Assembly: GCF_036323735.1 (NCBI RefSeq)
Contig: NC_086036.1
Location: 20,237,564-20,301,563, forward strand
Source of the DNA: Rattus norvegicus
Lineage: Eukaryota; Chordata; Mammalia; Rodentia; Muridae
DNA: 64,000 bases
Direction: 5' to 3'
In this document: in pieces, positions 34,941-47,372 of the stretch
Position numbering within the stretch: position 1 is the first letter of the stretch
How the letters are laid out: each line of letters opens with the position of its first letter
The notes under the pieces: generated by a model
Database searches by the model: none
What the model was told of the DNA's origin: nothing
The model's input: only the letters and a program-made list of their open reading frames with translations
Made by a program: the position numbers and the translations under genes

Positions 34941-35971
34941 GCCATTCACACAGCTTAAGCGTTAGAAAACTCTGCTAAGGCCTGAAATAAAATACTCAAG
35001 GGCTGTTTTAGTGCTCTCTTTATTTGGAGGAGCGCAGCAGGGATTGATTGGAAGTGAAATGTGTGTAAGAGCCTTAATGTTCTTGGACTATCAGCCCTCT
35101 TGATTCAGCATGCACCGCCCTCCATCTCCTTCTGCTGTCCCTTCACCCAGCAGCAGCACATTGTGCCAGTGAACTTTGCGACTCACATTTTATTTTCTCA
35201 GTTCAAAGCAGTAGAAGCATCCTGCTTATGTGGCTCTCCCACTATTATTGAGGTTTCTACTTTCTACAGTGTTTTCTACTCAGGTATACAGGTGAACCTG
35301 AGAAAAAGGGCATTTTTCAAAGTAAAAAACATAAATCATGAAGTGTCACAAATGTAGTACTATCAGTGGTTCATAACCTATATTCATGCCTAAAATCTGC
35401 TCTGAAAGAAACTTCAGAAGGCCTTAGTCCCATGTGATTTGAAACTGTATTTGCTGTTTTTCTATTGTTGTGCAGAGTCACCATGAACAAGGAAATTGTA
35501 AAAGAAGGTAAGTTTTCCAGTTCAGAGGGTGAGCCCATTAACATCGTTGCAAGTAGCATGGTAGCGGGCAGACAGCATTGCCCTGGAACAGAAGTGGGAG
35601 CTTCCATGGTGAAACAACAGCTCACATGGAGGAGAGAAGTAGAGATGGGGAAGGGGGAGAGACAAAAAGCAGGCTAAAGACATTGTCATGGATGCAGTAT
35701 GGTGAGTGTACAACCCTGTGACTATACATAGTTGACTATACCTCCAGCCTTCTGATTTTATGCATGCTCATGGTATGTTGGAATGCTGTCTATTCTGTGT
35801 TATTCTAGCCTTCTGACATGCTGAATGGTCTTTCCTCTGTCCTTACTCTTCCCCTTCTACCTGTAAAAACATCTGTTGCTCATTGTTTTTGAAATTCAAC
35901 AACTGGCTTGGTTAACTAAATGAATGCATTTTAAGTTTTATTTTAGTAAAAGGCATTTTGTTAGATAGCAG

Positions 35972-35973
<2 letters not shown>
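34941..35973. other. Unassigned sequence, partly motif-rich
   Basis: 34960-35300 is repeat-free. Frames up to 98 codons (35061-35357 plus) have no recognised domain. No RNA gene was seen. Confidence 0.5.

Positions 35974-36010
<37 letters not shown>
35974..36010. repeat. (TC)n microsatellite
   Basis: Pure CT dinucleotide run of about 36 bases. Confidence 0.98.
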
Positions 36011-36013
<3 letters not shown>

Positions 36014-36079
36014 GTATATATGTATTAGTGGTGATTTGAACAAAAATTAATTTTTTTTAGTCTCACGTACTGTATATTA

Positions 36080-36260
36080 GTTCATAATTGGTGGAATTAT
36101 TAGGAAGTATGGCCTTGATGAAGGAAGTACGATATTGTGGAAGGACTTGTAGCCTTGATGAAGGCTTTTTTCAGATTGAAGAAGCCCACACCATTTCCAG
36201 ATAGTGCTCTCTCTCTCAGAAGCTGAATTTTTCCAAGCATGATCTAAAGAAGTCAGCAAT
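36080..36260 (+). mobile_element. Rodent interspersed repeat, URR1-like
   Basis: Resembles a common rodent repeat with a GGAATTATTAGGAAGTATGG opening (consensus 'attaggaggtgtggcc') and an AGCCCACACC / CTCTCTCTCTC middle. The phrase GCCTTGATGAAGG occurs twice, at 36112 and 36152. Class assignment (hAT-type URR1) is from memory and tentative. Confidence 0.45.
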
Positions 36261-37260
36261 CTCAATGAATTACTTAAGCACTCTTACAGCTGTTGTCAAA
36301 ATGGGTAAAACATCTTCAAACTATAGAACCTGATGTTTGAGTCTAATTTTAAGCTTCATTAAAATGTCCATTCTTTCTTTTGCATTAAAACTTGAATGGA
36401 GGTAGGGAGAGAAAGACACACCAAGCATTAAGATTCCGATTTAGCCAATTATTGAGGAATTGTGATTTGGTACTTCAGAAACATCAGTACAAGTGAGGCA
36501 AGGTCTTTAAAAGAAAAGTCATCTGGCAGCAATTTGCATTCTATTAATCCAGCTTTAAAAGTTACTTTCCTCCTCTTTCCAAACTGTCATATCATATCAC
36601 CATGTTAGAAAAATGTTATTTCTTATTAAGCACTGCAGAACTCTAGTAATGGAAGGAAAATTACAGCTCTTCAGATACTTTCCATATGTCAGTGTACAAT
36701 CTTCCGAGGTTCCATGGCTGTCAGTTCCTTATTGCATGTCAGCAATATCTCTTCTGCTCCTCGGGAAATGGCCAGGGGCCGTAAGGTCTGCACTAACCCC
36801 GCCTGTGGAGGTTGCATTACGCACTCCTAGTGTCACAGTCTAGGATCACCATATGTCCGTATCTTTGAACAAAACAAATGCATTCTCCAAATGAATGGGC
36901 ATCTCCCTTCCTGTGCTCCGCTGCATGGGCGTCCAACTGGAGGAGCATCATAATTTGCCAATTATCAGGTATGGGTCAGCTCCTTTGGAATTGATGTTGT
37001 AAAGTAACCTGAAGAGGATTCACATTGCTGTTACATCAAAAATATGCTTCATTTTTTTTTCTTTTAAGCCAGTCCATTTTAGCTCAGAGAAGATGTAGTG
37101 TGCATTCTCAACTAAAGGAACTGAGAACCTCTGAGTCTACAAATTTCCCATTTGTCTCGAAATATGCTTTTCTCTAGGCCTTCTCTTCTTTTAATTGCGT
37201 GCTTTATTATCATTTAAAAGCAAGAGACAATTGCGGGGAAATGATCATATATGTAGCAAT
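36261..37260. other. Unassigned, largely repeat-free sequence
   Basis: No gene recognised. 36480-36990 is repeat-free and motif-rich, with AATTTGCATTCTATTAATCC near 36531 and ATAATTTGCCAATTATC near 36950 (see findings). Confidence 0.5.
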
Positions 37261-37690
37261 TTTTTTTCCTTATCATTGTGACAAATAACTTAGAAACAAA
37301 TTAAAAAGAAAGATGGATTTGGTTTACAGCTTTAGAAAATTGGGTTCACAGTGACTTGGTCCTGTCTCCTGGAGACTGAGGTCAGGTTAAGCTTCATGGA
37401 ATAATGGCCACAGTGGGACAGAACTCCTTACATCATGACAATAGGGGTGAGTGCAGGACAGCTAGAGCCAAGAAAGCACTCTTCAAAGGCATGTCCTTGG
37501 AGATCTGCTTTCTCTACAATGTGGCTATTGACATTATCACAGCTTCTCAGTGTTCCTTGCAAAGTTTAATTCCTCAGAGTGTTAGATTGGTGTTTAGGTC
37601 AAGATGCTCAGGACAAAGCACCTTTCAATGATGGGCTCTTCCAGGAGAAACCCAAGAATTAGAACATAACTCTTTGGGCTTCTGTACAAT
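37261..37690 (-). mobile_element. Interspersed repeat, family unassigned (URR1/hAT-like)
   Basis: The left edge (TCATTGTGACAAATAACTTA) and the GATGGATTTGGTTTACAGC box resemble the antisense start of old rodent interspersed repeats that carry 'tgtgacaaa...tttatttggcttaca'. The rest is too diverged to place. No coding sequence. Confidence 0.35.
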
Positions 37691-37794
37691 CCATAGTAAT
37701 ATATATGCTACCCAAGGACAGATTTAAAAAAACTGTTCAAATTCATTAAGTGTTCTGTTTTCTCAGGATACCTGCAAACTGTCTTTAAATGAGA

Positions 37795-37980
37795 TGTTTG
37801 TTTAAGGATACAGCTTATTGGGACAGTGCTTGCTTACCACATATGAAGGTCATGGTTCAGGTTAACCTTCCAGCATGACATGAATCTGCCACAGAGGCCA
37901 CATCTGCAATCCCAGCACTTGGCAGTTGAATGTAGGGGAAGGAGGAGTTCAAGGCCAATAGAAACTGCATAGAAAAAAAG
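37795..37980 (+). mobile_element. B4-type (ID+B1) SINE
   Basis: An ID-like head (ATACAGCTTATTGGGACAGT, GGTTCAGGTTAACCTTCCAG) is followed by a B1-like half with CAATCCCAGCACTTGGCAG (37907) and GAGTTCAAGGCCAATAGAAA. It ends in an A-run at 37973-37979, from which the purine microsatellite on the right starts. Confidence 0.8.
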
Positions 37981-38123
37981 AATGAACCAAGGGGAGAGAG
38001 GGGGGAGAGAGGGAGGTGGAGGTGGAGGGGAAGGGGGAGATGAGGGGGGAGGGAGAGGGAGAGGGAGAGGGAGATGGAGACGGAGACAGAGACAGAGACA
38101 GAGACAGAGACAGAGACAGAGAA
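37981..38123. repeat. (GGGAGA)n-(GACAGA)n purine microsatellite
   Basis: About 140 bases of GGGAGA, GGTGGA and GACAGA units following a SINE A-tail. The right half is a near-perfect GACAGA array. Confidence 0.96.
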
Positions 38124-38309
38124 GCAAGGAGACTGGATCTATGGATATGGTTTTGATTTCCTTTATCTGGCATGAACTTTATTTGGACAAGCCTCTTGTA
38201 TGCCTTCTGTCTTCAAAAGGAGCATAGTCGATTCTGAGCCTTCAACTAAGATATTTATCTATCTTGTTACTTCACAGTCAACTGCTTGTCAAGGCTTACT
38301 CATAGTAGG
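38124..38309. other. Short unassigned sequence
   Basis: Nothing recognised. Confidence 0.5.
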
Positions 38310-39060
38310 ACTGATCTTTCTTGGTCTCTTCAGGCTGATATAACAAAGCACCCTCAATCATTTATTTTACGATCAGAAGTCAACCACTGGTGTTGCTCTA
38401 AAATTATATAAAAGTTGTCTTTTACCCTACACTAGATCCAGCACTGTAGTGTCCCAAGATACCTGGTAGATGTCTTCATCTCAGTCAGCAAGGCATCTCA
38501 ACCACTCTGCTCCATCCCACATCACACTGTCAATGACCATATCGCTCTGAGCCTGGCAACAATCTCTCTACCCATCTAGTTCCCAAGGCAGGTTTCCACC
38601 ATGCCAAAAATATACATCCCAATTCTGTGGCAGCCTAGTGTCTCCAGCTGCCACATACTCTCTTGAACTTAAATCGCCACATGAAAAACATCCAACCCAA
38701 TAACCTCTGATCCAATTGATAAGATATAATCGCCCACCTAGACATTCAAAGCCCTGAACACACCCATCCCTTAAGAATATTCATAACAACCTATAAATGT
38801 GCAGAGAAGAATCTTAACATCTGCCTCCATGATCTCCCTGCTACTTCCCTCTCCTTGCTCCAGGCTCCTCCTCTCTCTAAACCTTTTCTTCTGCCCATCC
38901 TTCCTTCTCGACGAATGACAGGCCTTGTTCTATCTTGTACCTGCCTTCACCTGCATCATGCCATCATCCCACAACTGGTACTTCTGAGGGCTGGGAAATC
39001 TAATACCAAGGCTGATTTGGTATCTAATAAAGGCCTGATTTCTGATCATACATGACACCT
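38310..39060 (+). mobile_element. LTR-like interspersed repeat, copy B
   Basis: The second, more diverged copy of the family at 22190-22990. Shared markers in order are CCAATTGATAAG (38712), CGCCCACCTAG (38731), CATCCCTTAAGAA (38767), CCTTCCTTCTCG (38899) and a CTTCACCTGCAT segment (38946). AATAAAGGCC at 39026 could be the polyadenylation signal of an LTR. Its ends are approximate. Confidence 0.5.
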
Positions 39061-41269
39061 TCTTGTTGAGCCTCTCCTGGAGCTGATTTACTCACGAGAG
39101 TTCACTCAATGTGTATCCATCACTCCAAAGACCATCACCTGGATAGAATGTTAACCAAGGAACTTGAAGGGGTGTCGCATAGTATTTTCTTTCAAATCAA
39201 AATATCCATTCAAAGAGGGAGGAAGAGGCTCAAAGACATGGGGAGTAAACAAAGACTACATGTGTGGGAAAGGGGAAATTTACAAGAATCTTGAAGATAC
39301 CTCCCCAGTTTTATGTAAAACAAGTAAATTCCTGGGCAGGAGACTAATTAGAAGAACTGCAAACAGATTCTCAAATTTGTCCCTCTCCCCAGGGCTGCAA
39401 TTGTCATGAGCCACCCACATGGGGGTGGGGTTTTTGGTGATGCAGCTGCCTTTGAGATATTCCTTCTCCTGTGGGTCACCGCTCACCTGTAGTCTTCATT
39501 GTAATTCCAGTGGTTTGCCAAGTTGAAAATTTACTACTTTGATCTGTTATGTGCTCTCTCTTCAGGGTCCAAAGCTGTATGTTGAATTTCTTCAAGAAGA
39601 ATCTCTCCCACAAAAAGAGAGCATAATGATTCGATGACAAAGAATCCCAGTGAGGCTGGCATTTGCCCTGACATCCAGATGATTGTAGATTTCACCATTT
39701 TCGATTTACTGAGTAGTCTCCATATCACCTACATTAATTTTAAGCATGTAGCCACAGTGCCACAATAAGGATTTCTAGTCAGTCTTTACAATTAAAACAA
39801 AACAAAAGAAAACAAAGCATTCAGGCTTAAAGTGATTTAGGGGAGAAGCAGACTACCTCATTTTATTTATGGATAGGGAAGTAGTAGGCACAGCTGTTAA
39901 GACAGCTTCAGAGCGCTGATGTTTTCAGGTACACATTTGGGATTAAAATTCAGTCTCCAGAAGAGTGGGCCAAAATTCGTTTTACCTTCTACTGCCTCAG
40001 TCACGGTAGATCATTAGGAAGAGAAGAAAGAGTAGCATGCCTTGAAAAGTTGACACATACTGCTGTCTGGATGCAAGGCTCCAAAGCTCGGCATCCAGAA
40101 TGTCAGCTCTGAGCTCCTTCAAAAACAATACCACCTGAAATCAAGCAACAGGCGGTGAGAAAAGCTGTCAAGTCCCAATTTGCAGTTTCTAGCAAAGATC
40201 ACAGCAAAACCAGACTCCAGATCAACTTGTCTTTATTTCAACTCCTCCAGGGCTGGCACCAGCTAACTGCTGGAATTCCATACAAGCCTGCTGACCAGCT
40301 TTGTGCTTGCCTCTCCTCCTGCATGGTTCCCCAATTAGCTCCTTGTTAACCACACACCTGCAGTGTCTTTCCCCCCAGGCTCTGCTCCTCTTGGTGCAAC
40401 TTTTAACCCTTTCTGTACACACACTTCAAACACTACTAAGGTGCCTCTGTGGATGCCTGACAGAATTTCTGGTGCCCCGTTTGTCACAAAAGTAATTAGC
40501 TTACAGGGACATCTCACATGATATGACTGCAAAGCCAGGGATAGAGCAAACTTCCCTGCCTGTGAAATCCACTGGGATTCTGTGAATGTAAATAAGATTC
40601 TCCCAGGTCATCAGGTAACATGGCAGCACCCAGAAACTCAGGCCGTGTATCCAGAGGGTTCAGTCAAAGGAGAGATGAGAAAACAGTTGTCTTATCAAAA
40701 CATTCTGGGATGGAGAATGGCATCATCTTCTATGACCTAAGAAGACTTAAGAGCAAAGAAAAAGAGCTGAGGTGTGATGGAGTGGACAGTCTGTCAGCTG
40801 CCCTGCCTCCTAGAGTACAGAAGCTAGGATAGGACAGGAGCAATGACCGAATATGACAGTTACCCCTGCCAAGTCCCTCTCTTTTCTAAAAGTTTTTCCC
40901 CCAGATTTATTTTGGTTTGTGACTCAATAGTGTAATCTTGGATTCTGGGTTAAATATACATATATGAGTCGGTGTTATTAGAGGAGATGGACATGGCAAA
41001 GTTCCAAAGGAAATAAACTTTAAGTCTGGCCATGAGGTATGATTTCAACCCCTTTGTCTTCTCTATCTCTGCCCATGGTGGAGAGCGATGTAGCTTTTGG
41101 GAAAGATGTCCTATTGGAAAGGTCTGTATACACAGTCTATCACTCAACACATTTTTGATAACTGTTCTGCCTGGATTTTTTGATCAATTGGACACAAATT
41201 AGAATTATCCAGGATGGGGAACCTCAGTTAAGAAAATAACTTCATTCAATTGTCTGTGAGGCAACTTGT
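39061..41269. other. Unassigned sequence, no gene seen
   Basis: Frames of 60-81 codons on both strands overlap one another at 39109-39486 and 40155-40832. None has recognised domains, and no RNA gene was seen. An A-rich (AAAACAA) patch lies at 39790-39818. Confidence 0.5.
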
Positions 41270-41577
41270 TCTTTTATGACTGATGTGGGAGGGTTCGGCC
41301 CACTAAAGACTGTCACACCTTTGGTGTTCTAGATAAAGTAAGAAAACAAGATAAACAATCCATGGTGTATAAGCCTGTCAATGTACTCCTCCTTGGCCTC
41401 TGCTCCAGTCCCTGCCTCTTGACTTCGGCCTTATGTTTCTGCTGTTCTTTCCCTCCATGATTGATTGATGCTCTAGGACCTGAGAGCTGTGAGCTGAAAT
41501 AGGATCTTTCCTCCCCACGTTGCTTTTGATCATGGAGTTTTAGCACAGCAATAGAAAACCAGGCTAAAAGAGTAACA
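41270..41577 (+). mobile_element. URR1-like rodent repeat, copy 1
   Basis: Shows the run of landmarks typical of a common rodent repeat: TGTGGGAGGGTTCGGCCCAC (41284), TTGGCCTCTGCTCCAG (41391), CCTCCCCACGTTGC (41509) and TCATGGAGTTTTAGCACAGC followed by AATAGAAA. Related to 45870-46215 by its end section. The URR1 name is tentative. Confidence 0.55.
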
Positions 41578-42207
41578 AAAAATATGATAGACTAGAAATT
41601 AACCAAATGACTAAAAATAGCAGTACAACAATATAATAGTATTCTGCATTCTGTATGAGCTAGGATGAAGTTAATACATTTATATTCTGTAAGACCATTT
41701 TGCTCCAGGGTAGGCTAGTAATGATTGATAATCACAGGAAAAGAATTCTTTAAGGTTATTTTGGTTCTTCGTTGAATATGGCTAAAAGCTCAGGTTGTGC
41801 GTTGAAGAGACCCGGGTTCCTGTCTCAGTTCCAATTATTTCTACATGAATTTGAAGATAGAATTTGACCCTTTAAGGCAGTTTATGCATCTATAAAGTTA
41901 TTACCTATCTCAGATCATTAGAATTCAATGAGAAGGATGCTCACCCAAAAGGCTTGGACTAGTGAGAATTCAATTACTTAAATATTTCTTATCCTTTTTT
42001 AGGCACTTCTATCATCATTTTTCCTTGTTAAGTCTGTTAGTGGGTAAATAATATTCTACTGTCTAATAGTATTCAAGAAGCTGTGTTGCACTTCTTGGTT
42101 ATTCAATTATGTTGTTAATTAGTACATAGCAAACAACTTTAATATTTTAATTTTAGAAATGTAAAGGGAATAAAATATTATTATATTATTATATTTTGAT
42201 GTCTTTT
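41578..42207. other. Unassigned AT-rich sequence
   Basis: No gene or repeat family recognised. Confidence 0.5.
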
Positions 42208-42218
42208 AGAGAGAGAAT

Positions 42219-42289
<71 letters not shown>

Positions 42290-42299
42290 AGAAAGAAAA
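42208..42299. repeat. (GA)n microsatellite
   Basis: GA repeat with a few interruptions over about 72 bases, passing into GAAA units. Confidence 0.97.
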
Positions 42300-42355
42300 T
42301 TACAAGGTAATAAAGGCCAAGATGTGATAGAAAGAAAAGGGATTTTGTTTGCTTC

Positions 42356-42405
42356 TTTGGGTTTTGTTTTGTTTTGTTTTTTGCTTTTTTTGTTTGTTTG
42401 TTTTT
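42356..42405. repeat. (TTTTG)n / (TTTG)n T-rich repeat
   Basis: TTTTG units followed by TTTG units. Possibly the reverse-complement tail of an unrecognised retroposon. Confidence 0.85.
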
Positions 42406-42919
42406 GAATTTCTTAAAAGCATAATTTCAGTATCACATAGCAATTATAAATAATCGGGGAAATTGTAGTACAAAAGAGTTCAGATACTAAGAAAGAAGAC
42501 CATGCTGTTGTTCTTGCTTGGTTTCTGTCCCTAATTTTGAGATTTTATGGATTGTATGTGAGTGATTTACTCAAAACTGTATAGAGTCAAACAAACTTGG
42601 AAGGGAAAGTATTTATTTGGTTTAAAGGATGACAATCCATCATCAGGAGAAGCCTGGGTAGGCCCTTGAAGGAAGGACCAGGAGCAGAGGGCACGAATGA
42701 ATGCTGCTAATGTCGTGTTTCCTCTGGCTTTCTCAGCTACCTCACCTGTACAGTTCAAGACCAACTGCTAAGGGGTGGCATCACTCATGGTAGTAAGTTG
42801 AGCTTTCTCAATTCAATTAGCAATTAATGTAATGCCACATTGACTCTTACAATCTTCCAAATGCCTCTCTAGGGTGATCCCGGAATTTTAGGTCCCAAAT
42901 TCTGTTGTAAATTCATTCA
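42406..42919. other. Unassigned sequence
   Basis: Nothing recognised. A 65-codon minus frame at 42567-42764 is without domains. Confidence 0.5.
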
Positions 42920-43075
42920 CTGGGAGTGGGCTTTCACAACTCTACATTTTGATTGGTTGAAATTTTCTCTAATGATCTCTGTATGTGGCAAAGAAAAAAT
43001 GTCTTCAATGATGGGTACAATTCACAATTCTCTGTAGATATTGTGGTTTGTGTATTAAGAAGGTAGAGATCATGT
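42920..43075 (-). mobile_element. Lx-type L1 3'UTR scrap, antisense
   Basis: GGGCTTTCACAACTCTACAT and ATTTTGATTGGTTGAAATTT, followed by TGATCTCTGTATGTGGCAAAG, follow the same part of the antisense Lx 3'UTR that appears at about 8920-9010 in this window. Short and diverged. Confidence 0.65.
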
Positions 43076-45334
43076 ATTTTAAAGAAATTAGGGATGGGCC
43101 TTAGAAGAGTTTGGTGAGAGGAAATGGAGGTGAATGGAAAAATTCACACTGTAATGTAAAAAAGAAAAACATTCAAAAACATTTAAAAGTTCCACTGATA
43201 TTGCCACAGGCCAGTCAGATAGAGGCAATTCCTCAGTTGCAGTTAGTTTTTTAAGTGTGACAAGTGAAACTAATGAAACAAGCATTCACAGATAGAACAG
43301 TATATGTTGAAAACTATGACTCCGAGTGTTTAGCCCTGATTACCATTAATATAGGAAGTTAATTATTAAGTAATCACTTTGAACATAGTCAATGAAAGAC
43401 AACATGATAGATAAGGAAAAGGAAATGCTACAAACTAATTTATTAAATGATTCTGAAAATTCACTAAAAATCCTCTAAGTTTTATACACAATATTACTGC
43501 ATTGCATCTAAGATTTTCAATAAACTCCATTAAATGTAAAGAGAAAAACATATGTTGGACATTTGAATAGTGTCATGGCTATTGGATACATGCTTACTAA
43601 AGCATGATGATGAGAACCTGGAGGGAACCTAAGGCTGTGTGGTATCTTTACACAGATATCAGATATATCCTAGTTGGGGACATAAACTGGCAACAAATCA
43701 GAATTAGAATAGAGCTCTCCTGTATCACAGAGGTTATTGTTAAAATGGGTGGGGAATAAACTATCATTGATTCTTTAAAGGATTTTTTTTAATTAGATGA
43801 CAAGCTTGATCATTCTATCAGAGATAACTGAAGAGCAAAAGGTCCTGAATGATGCTAACAGGTAAGTTAATGACAGGCAAGAATTAAATAAATTCATGGA
43901 GGTTGAAAAATGGTAATAAGTTTAAGGTTAAGATTCTGTTATGTGAGATCTCATCTTATTTGAATATTTAAATCCAAATCTGTGAAAAAGTGCCACGTCT
44001 TGGGTACAAATTTGATATAACTGTTTTAAATAGGTTCTTAGTATAGAACCAAAATTACTGAGTGGCAATGACAATGTAACTACTAATCAGGATGCTAATC
44101 AGGATGTACATTATTCATACATATAAATATATGTATCAATCATATATGTATAGATATAGATATAAATATAGATATAGATCTCCACCAACACAAAAAATTA
44201 GGGGTTGACATTTAATATAGCAGGTACTCAAAATGACCAAGTATACCCTGAAAGGTAAGCCATCAGAAGAATTTTATAAATAGCTTCTCCATTTGGTATG
44301 ATGCTGGCCTAAGTGGTATCTAAGGTTCCTTCTAGTTTTCTCATCTAAATCGATGGGGCTGTGGAATAGAGACATTTTCATTTGAGCACATGACTCTGGG
44401 TGAATGCTTTCCCTTGAATTACTATTCCATAACCACGAGAGATGAGCAGTTATTAAGCAGGAATGGTTTCTCCAATTCCTCCTGCCTTGATCTATGGGTG
44501 TTATCATCGTAGCACTCAAATTCAATATTGAGTGAGCCTAGCATCTCAATCAAGTCACTTTTTATCTCTTTGACTGCATGTTGTACAAGCAAAAATACAA
44601 ACTCAGTCCTCATATTTCGATGATGCCTTTGACTTGATTGTTTTCTAGAAACAAGCAATTTTTTCTCTTCCAGACACGTTTTAAATTGCAGGTCAATTAA
44701 ACTAGCAATTTAATTTAATTTCTAACATATATTCAATCTACTTCCAAAGGTGACATGTTTTATAACACATATTACAGCTGAAATAAGGATGTTATAATAC
44801 TAATTCTCACCTTTGACCGTGTTTGAGTTCCTTCATCAAGGGGTTGACGTCTTGTCGTCCCTATAGGAGAGAAGAGTCTAGTTGAAGCTGTTGATGGGGG
44901 TAGATGGATTTCTGCATTACATCACCATCAGACATTCTGATCCCCTTGCATCCATGCGTTCTTTCAGACTCATGAGTTATATATGACTTAGTCTAGGTTT
45001 CCCCACAGAAAGGTGAGTTTTTATGTATATCCTATTATCCTGTTTCAATACTGTCCTCTGCATTTTATCCCCTAATGTTTTCTTTACTAAACATTTTGTT
45101 GACATGTCTTTGCCAATCACTTCATCTCTTAATCTTCTGCTCCTAGTTTACACCTCTAACATATGATAGTATTCTCAGAAGTAAATATGTAAGCACTTTA
45201 TCCATAAGATAAAGCAGAAATCTTAAGTTCTGGTCATTTCAAATATTTTTAATGTTCTTGTTCATGTTTGTTCACATACTATATAAATCTAACAACATAT
45301 TTTGTATACATGTTTTAATCTTAAAACAGATGAA
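43076..45334. other. Unassigned AT-rich sequence, no gene seen
   Basis: Includes an ATAGATATA-rich patch at 44115-44182. Frames are at most 83 codons, minus strand, without recognised domains. Confidence 0.5.
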
Positions 45335-45430
45335 ATACGTCTAAGAATGTAACTCAATGGCAGAGCACTATTCAATAATGCAAAGCCCATAGATCATAAA
45401 AGCACATAAACCAAACAAAAAGGAAATAAC
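45335..45430 (+). mobile_element. ID-like SINE remnant
   Basis: The tRNA-derived ID head is recognisable as ATGTAACTCAATGGCAGAGC followed by GCAAAGCCCATAGATC. It ends in an A-rich tail (AAACCAAACAAAAAGGAA). The first box retains the pol III A-box-like TAACTCAATGG. Confidence 0.65.
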
Positions 45431-45869
45431 ATCTGCAAGTGGTAAGGAAACCTCAAATATCCAGGAGTATATGTTTCTGTACTGGAGAAATAATATATAG
45501 TGTAATTTTTGTTCTTGTTTGTAGTATTCTCTATATATCATAAATCTGTCATTGTTTATTACAGAAGTATTTCTAATAACACAAATAACTATATTTCATA
45601 TATTTTTAATTTTTCCATTTTATTTTGTTATGTAAATCTACTTATATAAAAACATAATATCAAGGAAAGGAAGAATGACAAGATTTTCTCCTACGTATAT
45701 TGTTATTCCCTTTACTTGTACAATTACAGTAGCCCCCTTGACCATCTGGAGGGAGGTTGCAAAACTCCATCCCTATTCTTGTTCTTAATTTGCATTCTTT
45801 TCTGACAATCTTAGATCTTAGACTTGTGTGTGCTAGGTTTCACCAATTTGATATAAGTAGAGTGACTTG
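45431..45869. other. Unassigned AT-rich sequence
   Basis: Nothing recognised. Confidence 0.5.
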
Positions 45870-46215
45870 AATCTCAGCTGATGACTTGTCGACATGAGAT
45901 TGGATGGTAGGCATCTCTATGGGATATTTTCTTGATTTGAGATTAATGTGAAAAGGTCACAACCCATAGTAGGTCATATCCATGTTCAGAGTTTTAAACT
46001 AATGCAACCTGAGCAAGCCAGTGGAGGAAATACCAGCAAGTCATGTTCATCTATGGTTTTTGCTCCAGTTATTGCCGCTAGGTTATTGCCCTAAATTCCT
46101 CCCCTGATACCCTCAGTGATTGGTTGTGATATTAAAGTGTAAGCCAAATAAGCCTTTTCTTTGAAAGTTGTGGTTTGCATTGTTGTTTATCATAACACAG
46201 GAAACAAACCACGAC
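45870..46215 (+). mobile_element. URR1-like rodent repeat, copy 2
   Basis: Landmarks include CCTGAGCAAGCCAGTGGAGG (46008), GTGTAAGCCAAATAAGCC (46137) and TATCATAACACAGGAAACAA (46188), matching the 3' half of the same kind of rodent repeat as 41270-41577. Class is tentative. Confidence 0.55.
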
Positions 46216-47314
46216 AAAAAAAATTATTCATCTCATATCCCCCAAGATGATCCAACAGAACTTAGAGAAATAAGAGTTATTAGAGACTTGTGCTATGATA
46301 ATGTATTACTGTGGTGATTACAGATTCATGAGGATATGAGTGGAAATGTGGAAGCACTTATTCTTGTCATCACAGTCAGTCCAAGATGGATCTATTAGAC
46401 AAAGACTTTCAAACTATGGACTTAAAGTTAGTAGAATAAATCAAGTCTATGTGAAGCACATGAGTTACGTAATAGAAATTACATGAAAATAAAGTTGATA
46501 CATGGGAGAAAACTGAAAAGGAGTTTTAAAGATGTAGGGTTTTGTAACGGAAACAATGAATGTGTGTTGCAAATTCAGAATCATTTTGAGCAGATGTAAA
46601 GGTATCAACCAGTTCGTTCATTTCTACCAAGTCTGGAAAACAGAAAGGAAATGAATTGAGGAGCAATGAATAGTCTAAATTACATGTCTCCATTAAGGAC
46701 AGCAGCACGAGCATCACAGAACCCAAAAGAAATCACGCAGACAGAATATGGAAAAGAATGAAGAATGGATTTTCAAAAATATCATATAATATCAACAAAC
46801 TGAAAGTAAGGTGAATTCAGAGAACCTCAGAGATACATGACAGTCAAGTTTTGAAGGGCCAAAGACAAAGAATTTCAAAGTTTGTAGCAGAATAAAGAGT
46901 ACTCATCTGCAAGAGATGATTAGCAGATCTTTAATTCGATCCCATCAGAAAGCTGGAGTCTAGAAGCCTGTTGTATTCTAAAAGTGAACCCAAAATTTAA
47001 CAAAACAAGACTGCTAATCAAGAAAGGACAATATCCTTTAGTCATAAAGTGGGCCTTAAGGCACACACAGACAAAAGTAAAGTTCATGATCACTAAACCT
47101 TCAGTGTAAATGTCAAAGGATGTCCCTTCACAAGAAAGGAAAGGTCACTTGATAGGAATATGATGATGCTAGGTGTCTACAGTACTGTAAATACAAGAGC
47201 AAATTAAAATCTAGTGTTATCTTAAGGCTGTGGGTAAGCATACCAGAACTCCCTCTGTGGCTTGAGATATCCATTTCACTATGACCCAATCCTTACTCCA
47301 CGGGCAAGACAAAA
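46216..47314. other. Unassigned sequence, no gene seen
   Basis: AT-rich DNA with only short frames. A possible decayed ID-like stretch near 46900-46975 is too weak to call. Confidence 0.5.
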
Positions 47315-47372
47315 GCAAATCTATCTGTGAGTTCTAGGCCAGCTAAGGCTACATAGTGAAACCTGGAATTAA
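47315..47372 (+). mobile_element. B1/B4 SINE 3' end fragment
   Basis: CTGTGAGTTCTAGGCCAGCT followed by AAGGCTACATAGTGAAACCTGG is the conserved right-hand part of B1. It ends in an AATTAATT-type degenerate tail. Confidence 0.75.
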
